Shown here in pieces: positions 31,092 to 39,479 of a DNA stretch of 45,984 nt. The stretch spans positions 1 to 45,984 of the forward strand of contig UQOE01000018.1 in assembly GCA_900542575.1 (NCBI GenBank), written 5' to 3'. The notes beneath the pieces are model-generated. The model saw only the letters and a list, made by a program, of their open reading frames with translations, did not search any database and was not told the origin of the DNA. Both the position numbers and the translations under genes were made by a program. This stretch comes from an uncultured Oscillospiraceae bacterium. GTDB taxonomy: Bacteria; Bacillota; Clostridia; Oscillospirales; Acutalibacteraceae. Position 1 is the first letter of the stretch, and every line of letters begins with the position of its first letter.

Positions 31092-31120
31092 ATTATAGTA
31101 CAATCAGCAGTCCAAAACAA
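31092..31120 (-). promoter_or_regulatory. Promoter of ireB
   Basis: On the minus strand TTGTTT (31120-31115), exactly 17 nt, then TATAAT (31097-31092), just after the pheT stop codon. Confidence 0.7.
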
Positions 31121-31132
31121 TTCCCATTTCCA

Positions 31133-33520
31133 TCAGGAGCGGAGGCTTCCGCCGATCTTTTCTACGGCTGCAATGGCTTTGTCGACAGCCGCATTGCACT
31201 CTTCATCGGTCAGGGTACGGTCGGCAGCGCGGAATTTCAGGTTGAAAGCTACGCTCTTCTTGTCGGCGCCGACCTGGTCGCCGGTGAAGACGTCGAACAG
31301 ATCGACGCTCTCGAGAATAGACGGGCTGACGGCCTTTCGAATGGCCTTTTCGAGCCGGATGACCGGCATGCTGCGGTCGACGACGAAGGCGAGGTCGCGG
31401 GTTGTGGCCGGGAACTTCGGCAGATGGCGATAAATACGGGTCGTATCTGCGGCCTCATAGAGGGTTTCAACGTCGACGGCGGCGACATAGGCGCGGGTCT
31501 TCATATTATAGTTGCGCAGGACCAGAGGATGGATCTCACCGAGAACGGCCATCTCTTTTCCGTCCACAGAGATGACGGCGGTACGTCCTGGATGGAAGGT
31601 CGGATTGGTCTTGCATGGTGCAATGTCATAATCGGTAATACCGCATACGGTAAACAGCTGTTCCAGCATGCCCTTCAGCGTGAAGTAGGTGCTGTCGCCG
31701 CCGTAGAGGCCGAGAACAAGCTGCTGGTTCTCATCCGGAAGCTCATCCAGCGTTGCATGAGGAAGATAAACGGTGGACATCTCATAGAGCCATGCCTTCT
31801 CATTACGGTTGTTGTAGTTGCGTGCCAGAACGTTGAGCATGGAGGGAATGGATGTCGTACGCATAATGCTCGTATCTTCGCCGAGCGGGTTTGCGATGCG
31901 GATGCTGTTCCGCTCCGGGGCGTCCTCGGGAAGGCGGATGCGGTCGTATTCTTTGGGGCTGATGAAGGAGAATGTCTGAATCTCCGACAGGCCGCAGGCG
32001 CGCATCGTAACTTCTACAAGGCGGTTGAACTTCTGGCGCGGGGTCAACATGGCCGCTGCGGCGCCGTGGAGCTGAGTCGGCTTGATCTTGTTGTAGCCGT
32101 AGAACCGGGCAATTTCCTCGGCGATATCGGCCTGGTGGTGAATATCAATACGGAAGGACGGGGCTGTAATGGTGCCGTTTTCCACTTTGAAATCGATTTT
32201 GCGGAGAATCTCGGCCTGCTCCTCGGCGGAGACATCGACGCCGAGGAAGCGATTGGTCCACTCCGGCTCGAACGGGAGTGTGACAACTTCTTTGGGCGTC
32301 GGGAAGACATCGACCGTGCCGTTTACGACATTGCCGGCGTCGAGCATCTGGACGAGTTCCAGTGCGCGGGCCAGACAGGTGTCACAGCTGTCTGGATTCA
32401 GCTCTTTCTCATAGCGGGACGAGGCCTCTGTACGCAGACCCAGCTGTTTTGCACCGCGGCGGACCGTTGCACCGTGGAAGCATGCGGACTCGAAGACAAT
32501 GGTCTGGGTGTCGTCCATGATGCCGCTGTACTCGCCGCCCATGACGCCGGCGACGGCAACGGGCTTCTTCTCATCGGCAATGACGAGGATGGAGGGGTTC
32601 AGCTCGTGGGTTTCCCCTTCCAGAGTCGTGATGAACTCGCCGTCTCTCGCATTGCGGACGATGACATGGCCGCCCTCCAGATAACGGAGGTCAAAGGCGT
32701 GCATCGGCTGGCCGTATTCCAGCATGACGAAGTTGGTAATGTCGACAATGTTGTTGATGGGGCGGACGCCGCAGGCGCGCAGACGCTCCCGCAGCCAGCG
32801 GGGAGAGGGGCCGACGCGGACGTCGGTGACAACGGCGCCGTCATAGCGGTAGCACTTGTCCGGAGCTTCGATATCTACTTTGAGGTAGTCGTGGACATCG
32901 CCGCTGCCCGGTTTGACCTCGGGGGTGTGCGTTTTCAGCGGAAGATTGTAGGTGGCTGCTGTCTCACGGGCAAGGCCGAGGATGCTCATGCAGTCCGGAC
33001 GGTTGGACGTGATCTCAAACTCGGTGATGACGTCGTTCAGACCGATGGCCTCACGGATGTCCATACCGGGGGTGCGGTCGCAGTCCTCACCGAGCAGGAA
33101 AATACCGTCCTCGATGGCGTACGGGAAGTCGTTGACCGTGATACCGAGCTCGGCGACGGAGCAGAACATGCCCTGGGAGAGCACGCCGCGCATCTTGCCC
33201 TTCGTGATCTTCTGGCCGCCGGCGACAACGGATTTGTGCATGGCAACCGGGACAAAGACGCCGGGTGTGACATTGGTAGCACTGGTGACGATCTGAATGG
33301 GCTCATCCTCTCCGACATCAACTGTGCAGACAAACAGACGGTCGGCGTTTGGGTGTTTCTCTACGGTGAGAATTTTACCGACTACGATATTTTTTAGCTC
33401 CTGGCCCTCGTGGCGGTACGACTCGACTTTGGATCCGGAGACGGTGAGCGCTTCTGCGAAGTCACGGTCCGGGACGTCGATGTCCACATAGTCCTGAAGC
33501 CATCTTTTTGATAAATCCAT
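31133..33520 (-). CDS. pheT: Phenylalanine--tRNA ligase beta subunit
   Basis: A 795-residue PheT of full length. Order of domains: N-terminal core (SKRWLQDYVDI), tRNA-binding EMAP-like domain (about 40-150; NADRLFVCTVDVG), B3/B4 editing domain (about 210-390), B5 domain (about 400-470), catalytic-like core and C-terminal anticodon-binding domain (FPATTRDLAFVVD). It pairs with PheS in an alpha2-beta2 enzyme that charges tRNA-Phe and removes mischarged Tyr. ATG 33520 follows AAGGAGGT, 12 nt after the pheS stop. Confidence 0.98.
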   Translation of the reverse strand: MDLSKRWLQDYVDIDVPDRDFAEALTVSGSKVESYRHEGQELKNIVVGKILTVEKHPNADRLFVCTVDVGEDEPIQIVTSATNVTPGVFVPVAMHKSVVAGGQKITKGKMRGVLSQGMFCSVAELGITVNDFPYAIEDGIFLLGEDCDRTPGMDIREAIGLNDVITEFEITSNRPDCMSILGLARETAATYNLPLKTHTPEVKPGSGDVHDYLKVDIEAPDKCYRYDGAVVTDVRVGPSPRWLRERLRACGVRPINNIVDITNFVMLEYGQPMHAFDLRYLEGGHVIVRNARDGEFITTLEGETHELNPSILVIADEKKPVAVAGVMGGEYSGIMDDTQTIVFESACFHGATVRRGAKQLGLRTEASSRYEKELNPDSCDTCLARALELVQMLDAGNVVNGTVDVFPTPKEVVTLPFEPEWTNRFLGVDVSAEEQAEILRKIDFKVENGTITAPSFRIDIHHQADIAEEIARFYGYNKIKPTQLHGAAAAMLTPRQKFNRLVEVTMRACGLSEIQTFSFISPKEYDRIRLPEDAPERNSIRIANPLGEDTSIMRTTSIPSMLNVLARNYNNRNEKAWLYEMSTVYLPHATLDELPDENQQLVLGLYGGDSTYFTLKGMLEQLFTVCGITDYDIAPCKTNPTFHPGRTAVISVDGKEMAVLGEIHPLVLRNYNMKTRAYVAAVDVETLYEAADTTRIYRHLPKFPATTRDLAFVVDRSMPVIRLEKAIRKAVSPSILESVDLFDVFTGDQVGADKKSVAFNLKFRAADRTLTDEECNAAVDKAIAAVEKIGGSLRS

Positions 33521-33532
33521 GTGGGTACCTCC

Positions 33533-34558
33533 TTAAAACTGTTCCAGGAAACGCACGTCGTTTTCGTAAAACATGCGCATATCGTCGAGCTCGTAGGCAA
33601 ACATGGCAATTCGCTCCAGGCCGATGCCGAAGGCGAATCCGCTGTATTCGTCCGGGTCGATTCCACCGTTGCGGAGAACCTGCGGATGGATCATGCCGGC
33701 GCCGAGAATCTCGACCCATCCCTCGTTTTTACACATGGAGCAGCCTTTGCCGCCGCATTTGAAGCAGCTGACGTCGATTTCGCAGGAAGGCTCGGTGAAT
33801 GGGAAATGGTGCGGGCGGAGGCGGATTTTGGTGTCGCTGCCATAGAGCTTCTTGGCGAATGTCTCCAGGGTTCCGACCAGGTCGCCCATGGTAATACCCT
33901 TGTCAATGGCCATTCCCTCAATCTGGTGGAAGAGAGGGGAGTGGGTGGCGTCAACGGCATCACTGCGGAAGACGCGGCCAGGGGCGATCATGCGGATCGG
34001 GGGCTTCTTCTCCTCCATGACGCGGATCTGGGTGCCGGAGGTCTGGGTCCGGAGCAGCATGTTCTCGGTAATATAGAAGGTGTCCTGTGTGTCACGGGCG
34101 GGGTGGTCCTTTGGAATGTTCAGGGCCTCAAAGTTGTAGTAGTCCCACTCGATTTCCGGGCCCTGTGCAATCTCAAAGCCCATGCCCATGAAGATGTCCT
34201 TGACGTCGTCAAGGGCGAGGGACAGCGGGTGCTCATGGCCCATGCGGACTCTTTCACCCGGCAGGGTGACATCGATGGTCTCCTGTTCCAGTTTCTTTTC
34301 GAGAGCCGCCTCTTTGAGCTCTGCCGTCTTCTTCTCAATGTTCTCGGTGATTTCGGCGCGAATGGCGTTGGCCGCCTGGCCGACAACCGGGCGCTCCTCC
34401 GGGGAAAGGCTGCCCATGGTCTTGAGGACCGCGGTCAGATCTCCTTTTTTGCCCAGGAATCTGACACGTAATTTTTCGAGCTCCTCCAGCGAGGAGGCGC
34501 CGTGGAGCGCCTCGGCCGCGCTGGCACGGATCTTTTCGAGCTGCTCTTTTTGTTTCAT
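33533..34558 (-). CDS. pheS: Phenylalanine--tRNA ligase alpha subunit
   Basis: A 341-residue class II synthetase subunit that activates phenylalanine. After an N-terminal coiled coil come motif 1, motif 2 (PGRVFRSDAVDATHSPLFHQIEG) in two recognisable halves (PGRVFRSDAVDATH; FHQIEG), PFTEPSCEIDV and motif 3 GIGLERIAM. ATG 34558 has AAGG upstream at 7 nt and gives the normal length; the longer upstream frame runs through the T-box leader. Expression is controlled by that leader. Confidence 0.98.
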   Translation of the reverse strand: MKQKEQLEKIRASAAEALHGASSLEELEKLRVRFLGKKGDLTAVLKTMGSLSPEERPVVGQAANAIRAEITENIEKKTAELKEAALEKKLEQETIDVTLPGERVRMGHEHPLSLALDDVKDIFMGMGFEIAQGPEIEWDYYNFEALNIPKDHPARDTQDTFYITENMLLRTQTSGTQIRVMEEKKPPIRMIAPGRVFRSDAVDATHSPLFHQIEGMAIDKGITMGDLVGTLETFAKKLYGSDTKIRLRPHHFPFTEPSCEIDVSCFKCGGKGCSMCKNEGWVEILGAGMIHPQVLRNGGIDPDEYSGFAFGIGLERIAMFAYELDDMRMFYENDVRFLEQF

Positions 34559-34608
34559 CGCTGTACCTTCTTTGTAAAAAGTGAAAATTTGGGGTGCGGA
34601 AAAGGGCA

Positions 34609-34873
34609 AAAAATAAGACCCCGTCCCGCCAGGGACGAAGTCTGACTGCTCCGCGGTACCACCCAGATTCCCGCAGAACTGCTGCGGGCACTTGACGTGC
34701 CGGTAACGGCGGCTGCCGTCGGCCCTTACTGTCCGTCTCAGGAGTTCGGGGACGCCGCTCGGGAGAGAACTTCGATGATTCACGGCACGGACCCGCTTCC
34801 AGCCGGTGGCGGTTCCTCTCTGGGTGCCGCATTGAGTCATGTACTTTCTCCGTCAATGCGTTGTTCCAATATG
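34609..34873 (-). ncRNA. T-box riboswitch leader of pheST
   Basis: On the minus strand TGGGTGGTACCGCGG (34665-34651) is the T-box sequence; it is followed by a terminator (GACTTCGTCCC with GGGACGGGGTC, 34642-34617) and TTATTTTTT. Stem-I-like sequence lies upstream, with a UUC triplet at 34769-34767 (in CGAAGTTCTC) as a plausible Phe specifier. Gene and specifier agree; the specifier position is inferred. Confidence 0.92.
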
Positions 34874-34879
34874 TTCTAT

Positions 34880-34908
34880 AATATAGCATTTCAAAATAAG
34901 ATTTTCAA
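34880..34908 (-). promoter_or_regulatory. Promoter of the pheST transcript
   Basis: On the minus strand TTGAAA (34908-34903), exactly 17 nt, then TATATT (34885-34880). On the plus strand TACAAT near 34939 is a weak -10 for the divergent DUF4405 gene. Confidence 0.75.
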
Positions 34909-34976
34909 CCTTTAATTATTTTTAAGGTACCCCGTGCTACAATGCCCGCAAAAATGGAGAAAAGAGGAGATTTTAC

Positions 34977-35726
34977 ATGAACGAAACACAGAAAGCCAGA
35001 GGCCGGGCCAAAAAAGTCCTGCGGCTGGTGCTGGATTTCGTGCTGATGCTTCTGCTGATTACGATCTTCGGCAAAAACGCCGTCAATCTGATGTACCACG
35101 AGGTCGTGGGCCTGGTTCTCCTGGGCCTGATTCTGGCCCATCTCATCGCCAACCGAAAATGGATTGCGGCAGCCTTCCGCAGTTTTCGCGGCAAAACAGC
35201 ACGCCAAAAGCTGCTCTTCGCCGTCAATCTCCTGCTGATCTTTTTCTGGCTGTCCTGCATTGTGCTCGGCATTCTGGTCTCGAAGAAAATCTTTCATTTC
35301 AATCTGCCGGGATCGCTGATTCCCTGGCACTTCTTTACCGCAGCGCTGGCGCTGCTGTTTACCGGTCTCCATATCGGCCTGAACTGGCGCTCTGTCTGCC
35401 GCCGGATTGCCCCGCGCGTCCGCGTTCCGAAGGCTGTGACGGCTCTGATCCTCGCGGTTCTGCTTGTGGGAGGCGGCATCAGTTTTGCGGTCTCCGATTT
35501 TGGATCCTGGATCGCTGCGCCGTTTCAGACTTCTGCATCCATGCAGCATGCCGGGCCGCCTGCGCGATCCGCTCATGGTCACGCACAGGGCCGGCAGGGC
35601 GGACATCACGGGGAGCCGTTCAGCGGAAAGCGGCTGGCCAAAGTTCTGGTCACCGACTTCTTTATGATTGGTTCCGTCGGCGCAGCTGCCTGGGGCGGGG
35701 ATACGCTCCTCCGAAAAAAAGAATAA
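34977..35726 (+). CDS. DUF4405-like membrane protein with His-rich loop
   Basis: A 249-residue protein with four main membrane helices and conserved histidines at their ends (NLMYHEVVG, LAHLIANRKW, PWHFFTA, GLHIGLNW). This is the DUF4405 / cytochrome b561-like pattern, in which such histidines can hold b-type heme. After a fifth hydrophobic stretch, residues about 188-218 are rich in His and Gly (HAGPPARSAHGHAQG, GGHHGE), and a last hydrophobic segment ends with basic residues. Heme binding and electron transfer are inferred from the histidine pattern only. ATG 34977 follows AGAGGAG. Confidence 0.78.
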   Translation: MNETQKARGRAKKVLRLVLDFVLMLLLITIFGKNAVNLMYHEVVGLVLLGLILAHLIANRKWIAAAFRSFRGKTARQKLLFAVNLLLIFFWLSCIVLGILVSKKIFHFNLPGSLIPWHFFTAALALLFTGLHIGLNWRSVCRRIAPRVRVPKAVTALILAVLLVGGGISFAVSDFGSWIAAPFQTSASMQHAGPPARSAHGHAQGRQGGHHGEPFSGKRLAKVLVTDFFMIGSVGAAAWGGDTLLRKKE

Positions 35727-35732
35727 TGCTCC

Positions 35733-35765
35733 GGCTCCTCCGTCTTGGCGGAGGGTCCTTTTTCG
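35733..35765 (+). terminator. Intrinsic terminator before acpS
   Basis: CCTCCG (35737-35742) and CGGAGG (35749-35754), extended on both sides with one or two imperfect pairs, are followed by TCCTTTTTC. Confidence 0.65.
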
Positions 35766-35812
35766 TGCCGGGATGTGGTACCATAGTATCAAATCGGAAA
35801 GGGAGTGCAGCT

Positions 35813-36184
35813 ATGCAGATTAAGGTCGGCATCGATCTCACCGAAATTGACCGAATTGCGGAGAACCTCGGCAGCGAGGCATTTCTGCGCAGGGTGCTCG
35901 GAGAAGAGGAGCGCGCCTATTATCAGGAGCACGGCATGCGGGCGGAGAGCATTGCCGCCGCATTTGCTGCAAAGGAGGCTTTCTCCAAAGCCATGGGAAC
36001 CGGCGTGCGCGGCTTCCTGCTCAAAGAGGTACAGGTTGCCCACGACGATCTCGGGCGGCCGTTCTACCGCTTTTCCGGGACGGCCGCTGAAATGGTGGAA
36101 GCCCGGGGCCTGACCTTTGAGCTCAGCCTGACCCATTCGAAGACAACGGCTGCCGCTGTCGCGGTCGCCTACAAGGAGGACTGA
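35813..36184 (+). CDS. acpS: Holo-[acyl-carrier-protein] synthase
   Basis: A 123-residue AcpS that moves 4'-phosphopantetheine from CoA to apo-ACP, needed for fatty acid synthesis. GIDLTEIDRI (metal-binding Asp) and FAAKEAFSKAMGTG are the family signatures; LSLTHSKTTAAAVA closes the fold. ATG 35813 follows AAAGGGAG. The stop codon is 2 nt before the NAD(P)H-hydrate repair gene, a common pairing in bacteria. Confidence 0.97.
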   Translation: MQIKVGIDLTEIDRIAENLGSEAFLRRVLGEEERAYYQEHGMRAESIAAAFAAKEAFSKAMGTGVRGFLLKEVQVAHDDLGRPFYRFSGTAAEMVEARGLTFELSLTHSKTTAAAVAVAYKED

Positions 36185-36186
36185 TT

Positions 36187-37725
36187 ATGCAGATACTTAC
36201 GGCGGACGAAATCCGCGCGGTGGAAGAGCGGGAAAACCAGATCGGAACGGACTTCCTGACCCTGATGGAGCGGGCCGGAAAAGCCTGTGCCGACCAAATC
36301 ATGAACGAGCGCAGGCCGGAAGACGGCGTAATTGCTATTGTGGTCGGAAAGGGAAAAAACGGCGGCGACGGCTTTGTCATAGGACGTTATCTGAAGCAGG
36401 CAGGCTACCGGACTGCCATTCTGCTCGGGTTCGGCGAACCCACAGCGAAAGATGCAGTTGTCAATCGGGACCGCGCTGTGCAGGCCGGAGTCCCTCTCCT
36501 TGACTGGAATAACCACATGCAGGAGGGAAGAAAACTCCTTCGCTCTGCCGATGCAGTGGTAGATGCTCTGTTTGGCATTGGGTTTCACGGTTCGGCCAAC
36601 CAGGAGCAGGCCGTGCTCTTTGAGGAGATCAGCCGCTGCCCCGGACAGGTCTATGCCATAGATGTCCCCAGCGGTGTTGAGACGGACACCGGGGCGGTGC
36701 GCGGCACCAGTGTCCGCGCCGATACCACCTTTGCCATCAGCACCTATAAGCCGGCCCATGTGTTCTACCCGGCCCGTGCCTGCTGCGGCGAAGTGAAGGT
36801 GCTGAACATCGGCCTCCTGAAAGAGTCTTATGCCGCCGCTTCTCCCTCAAAGATCACCTGGTCCCACGATGAGGTGGAGAATCTCCTCCCCATCCGCAGC
36901 GAGATGTCCCATAAGAACGACTTCGGCCATGTACTGTCGGTCTGCGGAAGTATGCGGCTGCCGGGCGCGGCCTGCATGTGTTCGAACGCGGCGGTCCGCG
37001 CCGGCGCCGGCCTTACGACAGCGGCCTTTCCGCGCCGCGCCTATTCCGCCATGGCTGCCCATCTCAGCGAGACCATCATGATGCTGCCGCTTCCGGACAG
37101 CCCGGACGGAACGCTCTCCGTCAGTGCGCTGCCCCAGATACACCGGGCCCTGGAGCGCGCGACCGTCTGTGTCATCGGCTGTGGACTGGGTCAGACTGCA
37201 GAGGTACGGGCCTGCGTTACCGATATCCTGCAGAATGTCAGGTGTCCGGCTGTCCTGGATGCCGATGGGCTCAACGCCATTGCGGCGGCTCCGGATGTTC
37301 TGCAGTCGGTCCAGGGCGAGGTCGTGGTGACTCCGCATCCCGGCGAGATGGCCAGACTCATGAACTGCCCGGTCTCTGCTGTGCAGCGGGACCGCGTGGG
37401 GGCATCCGCCGCTTTTGCGAAAGAACACCGCTGCACGGTGCTTCTGAAAGGGCCGGACACCATTGTGGCGTCCTGTCACACAAATCAGATCTATATCAAT
37501 ACCACCGGCAACCAGGGACTCGCAAAAGGCGGCAGCGGGGATACGCTTTCCGGAATCATCGCGGCGCTGCTGGCACAGGGAATGGCACCCTTCTATGCCG
37601 CTTCGGTCGGCGCCTGGCTGCATGGCTATGCTGCGGACTGTGCCGCGGAAAAAATGTCCTATCGCGGCATGTGCGCCTCCGATCTCATTGAGATTCTGCC
37701 GTTTATGCTCCGGGAGTTTGAATAA
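36187..37725 (+). CDS. nnrD: Bifunctional NAD(P)H-hydrate epimerase / ADP-dependent dehydratase
   Basis: A 512-residue fusion that repairs hydrated NADH and NADPH. Residues 1-210 are the epimerase (YjeF N-terminal domain): ADEIRAVEERE, GKGKNGGDGFV, VDALFGIGFHG, AIDVPSGVETDTG. Residues 225-510 are the dehydratase: HKNDFGHVLSVCGS, GAGLTTAAFP, ADGLNAIA, TPHPGEMARL, LLKGPDTIVA and the nucleotide loop AKGGSGDTLSG. AAGGAGG within the end of acpS is its ribosome site, so the two genes are coupled. Both active sites appear complete. Confidence 0.96.
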   Translation: MQILTADEIRAVEERENQIGTDFLTLMERAGKACADQIMNERRPEDGVIAIVVGKGKNGGDGFVIGRYLKQAGYRTAILLGFGEPTAKDAVVNRDRAVQAGVPLLDWNNHMQEGRKLLRSADAVVDALFGIGFHGSANQEQAVLFEEISRCPGQVYAIDVPSGVETDTGAVRGTSVRADTTFAISTYKPAHVFYPARACCGEVKVLNIGLLKESYAAASPSKITWSHDEVENLLPIRSEMSHKNDFGHVLSVCGSMRLPGAACMCSNAAVRAGAGLTTAAFPRRAYSAMAAHLSETIMMLPLPDSPDGTLSVSALPQIHRALERATVCVIGCGLGQTAEVRACVTDILQNVRCPAVLDADGLNAIAAAPDVLQSVQGEVVVTPHPGEMARLMNCPVSAVQRDRVGASAAFAKEHRCTVLLKGPDTIVASCHTNQIYINTTGNQGLAKGGSGDTLSGIIAALLAQGMAPFYAASVGAWLHGYAADCAAEKMSYRGMCASDLIEILPFMLREFE

Positions 37726-37738
37726 AACCGGAAAGAAG

Positions 37739-37778
37739 CCGACGATCTGTTCCGCGGAGCGGGTCGCCGGTATTTTTT
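37739..37778 (+). terminator. Intrinsic terminator before tmk
   Basis: CCGACGATCTGTTC pairs with GAGCGGGTCGCCGG (one mismatch, several G-U pairs, loop CGCG) and TATTTTTT follows. Confidence 0.75.
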
Positions 37779-37810
37779 ACGCCCTGCGGCGGCAGGATCC
37801 GACAATTTGG

Positions 37811-37839
37811 TTGTAGAATTTGCATTTTTCTGCTATAAT
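37811..37839 (+). promoter_or_regulatory. Promoter of the tmk-dnaG operon
   Basis: TTGTAG (37811-37816), 17 nt, then a perfect TATAAT (37834-37839), 45 nt before tmk. No further terminator is seen up to the window end. Confidence 0.7.
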
Positions 37840-37884
37840 GCCAAATTACTACTAGTATGTCTGTTTATAAGGAGAACTGTATTT

Positions 37885-38553
37885 ATGGGTCAGTTGGTCG
37901 TTCTTGAGGGCCTTGACGGCTCCGGTAAATCGACGCAGATGGGCCTGCTGGAAGCGAAAATGCGGAGTACGGGGCGCCGTTTCCTCCGTGTGAAGGCTCC
38001 GGACTATGAGAGCCCCTCCAGCGCACTGGTTCAGATGTATCTGAACGGGGAATTCGGCGACCGGCCCTCAGATGTCAACGCCTATGCGGCCTCCACTTTT
38101 TATGCCGCCGACCGGTATGCCTGTTTCCAGAAGAAGTGGAGAAAGGCGTATTCCGACGGCATTCTTGTGCTTGCGGACCGCTATGTGTCGTCCAATGCCA
38201 TCTTTCAAATGGCGAAGCTGCCCCGTCTGGAATGGGACTCTTATCTCGCCTGGCTGGACGACTTTGAATACGGCAGACTCGGCCTTCCGCGGCCGGACGT
38301 CACCCTGTATCTGGATGTCCCGGTAGCTATTTCACAGCAGCTTCTGGACCGTCGCTATGCCGCCGAAGGCGGCCGAAAAGACGTCCATGAAAGAGACGTC
38401 GCGTACCAGCAGCTGTGTCATGAAGCGGCACGCTATGCCGCACATTCATGGCACTGGAATATCATCTCCTGTGCCTCGGACGGCGTGCTCCGTCCCAGTG
38501 AAGAAATTGCACAGGAAATTTCAGGCGTCCTGCAGACGCTTTCCATTATGTAA
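37885..38553 (+). CDS. tmk: Thymidylate kinase
   Basis: A 222-residue P-loop kinase that makes dTDP from dTMP. The loop is EGLDGSGKST (8-17), the DR motif is in LADRYVSSNAIFQ, and LYLDVPV marks the core end. The LID region (RRYAAEGGRKDVHER-type: GGRKDVHE) is longer than in the common short Tmk, which places it in the clostridial subgroup of deoxynucleoside-monophosphate kinases. ATG 37885 follows AAGGAGAA; the longer upstream frame covers the promoter. Confidence 0.93.
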   Translation: MGQLVVLEGLDGSGKSTQMGLLEAKMRSTGRRFLRVKAPDYESPSSALVQMYLNGEFGDRPSDVNAYAASTFYAADRYACFQKKWRKAYSDGILVLADRYVSSNAIFQMAKLPRLEWDSYLAWLDDFEYGRLGLPRPDVTLYLDVPVAISQQLLDRRYAAEGGRKDVHERDVAYQQLCHEAARYAAHSWHWNIISCASDGVLRPSEEIAQEISGVLQTLSIM

Positions 38554-38564
38554 AAGAGGCTTTT

Positions 38565-39449
38565 ATGCTCAGCAATATTGAAAAACAGCTCCGTCAGCCG
38601 GAGCTCTCCGACCGCAGCTGGGCGCAGAAGGCGCTGTCCGGCTCCGGCCGTCAGGGGGCAGACTTCTGCTTCGGCTGCATCTATATGTGGGCGCCCGTCT
38701 ATCATTACCGCATAGCGCAGATTGACGGGATGTTCGTCGGCAAGATGGGGGACAGCTTTTCTCTCCCTGCCGGAGACGGCGACCCGTCCGCACTTATTGA
38801 AGAGATGCTCCGGGAAAGCGAAACACCCCTTCGGCTTCACGCAATCTGCGACTACCAGCGGACCTGGCTGGAAGAACGGTTCCCCGGAAGATTTGCCTTC
38901 ACCGAGGACCGCGTCAATGAAGACTATATCTACCGTGTCGAAGATCTCGCGAATCTCTCGGGGAAAAAATATCACTCGAAACGAAACCATTGCTCCTACT
39001 TCGAGAAAAACTTCAACTGGAGTTATGAGCCCATGACGCAGGCATCTGCTGCAGAGTGCATGCAGTTCTCCCATCTTTGGATCGACGAGAACGAGCGCCA
39101 GGCCGAAGAAGGGGCAGACCGGGAACTGGAGGCAATTTCCCGTTCCCTGGACCACTTTGAAGAACTGGGGTTTGTCGGCGGTCTTCTCCGCGCAGATGAC
39201 CGCATTGTTGCCTACACATTTGGCGAACCCATCAATGATACGACCTTCGACACCCATATTGAAAAGGCGGACGCCAGTGTGCGCGGTGCCTATCCCATGA
39301 TCAACCGGGAATTTGCCCGGCATGGAATCTCAGACTACATCTATGTCAACCGGGAAGAGGATATGGGAATTGAGGGACTTCGCCGGGCAAAGGAATCATA
39401 CCACCCGGTGGAACTTCTGAAAAAATATACCGCCGTTGAAATCCGCTGA
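38565..39449 (+). CDS. DUF2156 (phosphatidylglycerol lysyltransferase C-terminal-like) protein
   Basis: A 294-residue cytoplasmic protein with two GNAT-like halves. KKYHSKRNHCSYFEK, EEDMGIEGLRRAKESYHP and VAYTFGEP are typical of the DUF2156 family, whose best-known member is the catalytic domain of MprF, the enzyme that adds amino acids to membrane lipids. Unlike MprF there is no membrane part here, so its substrate is unknown. It starts 11 nt after tmk and precedes another GNAT protein. Confidence 0.88.
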   Translation: MLSNIEKQLRQPELSDRSWAQKALSGSGRQGADFCFGCIYMWAPVYHYRIAQIDGMFVGKMGDSFSLPAGDGDPSALIEEMLRESETPLRLHAICDYQRTWLEERFPGRFAFTEDRVNEDYIYRVEDLANLSGKKYHSKRNHCSYFEKNFNWSYEPMTQASAAECMQFSHLWIDENERQAEEGADRELEAISRSLDHFEELGFVGGLLRADDRIVAYTFGEPINDTTFDTHIEKADASVRGAYPMINREFARHGISDYIYVNREEDMGIEGLRRAKESYHPVELLKKYTAVEIR

Positions 39450-39479
39450 GGATGACGGCCTTTGAGAGGGGGCAGAGGC

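Noticed and set aside
31424..33397. 657-codon open frame on the plus strand opposite pheT
   Set aside because: It is the antisense shadow of a clear PheT, has no ribosome site or family motif, and arises from GC-rich third positions. The same holds for long frames opposite the polyol-phosphate transferase (3082-4875), MBOAT (7793-9307), trpB (12527-13726) and others.
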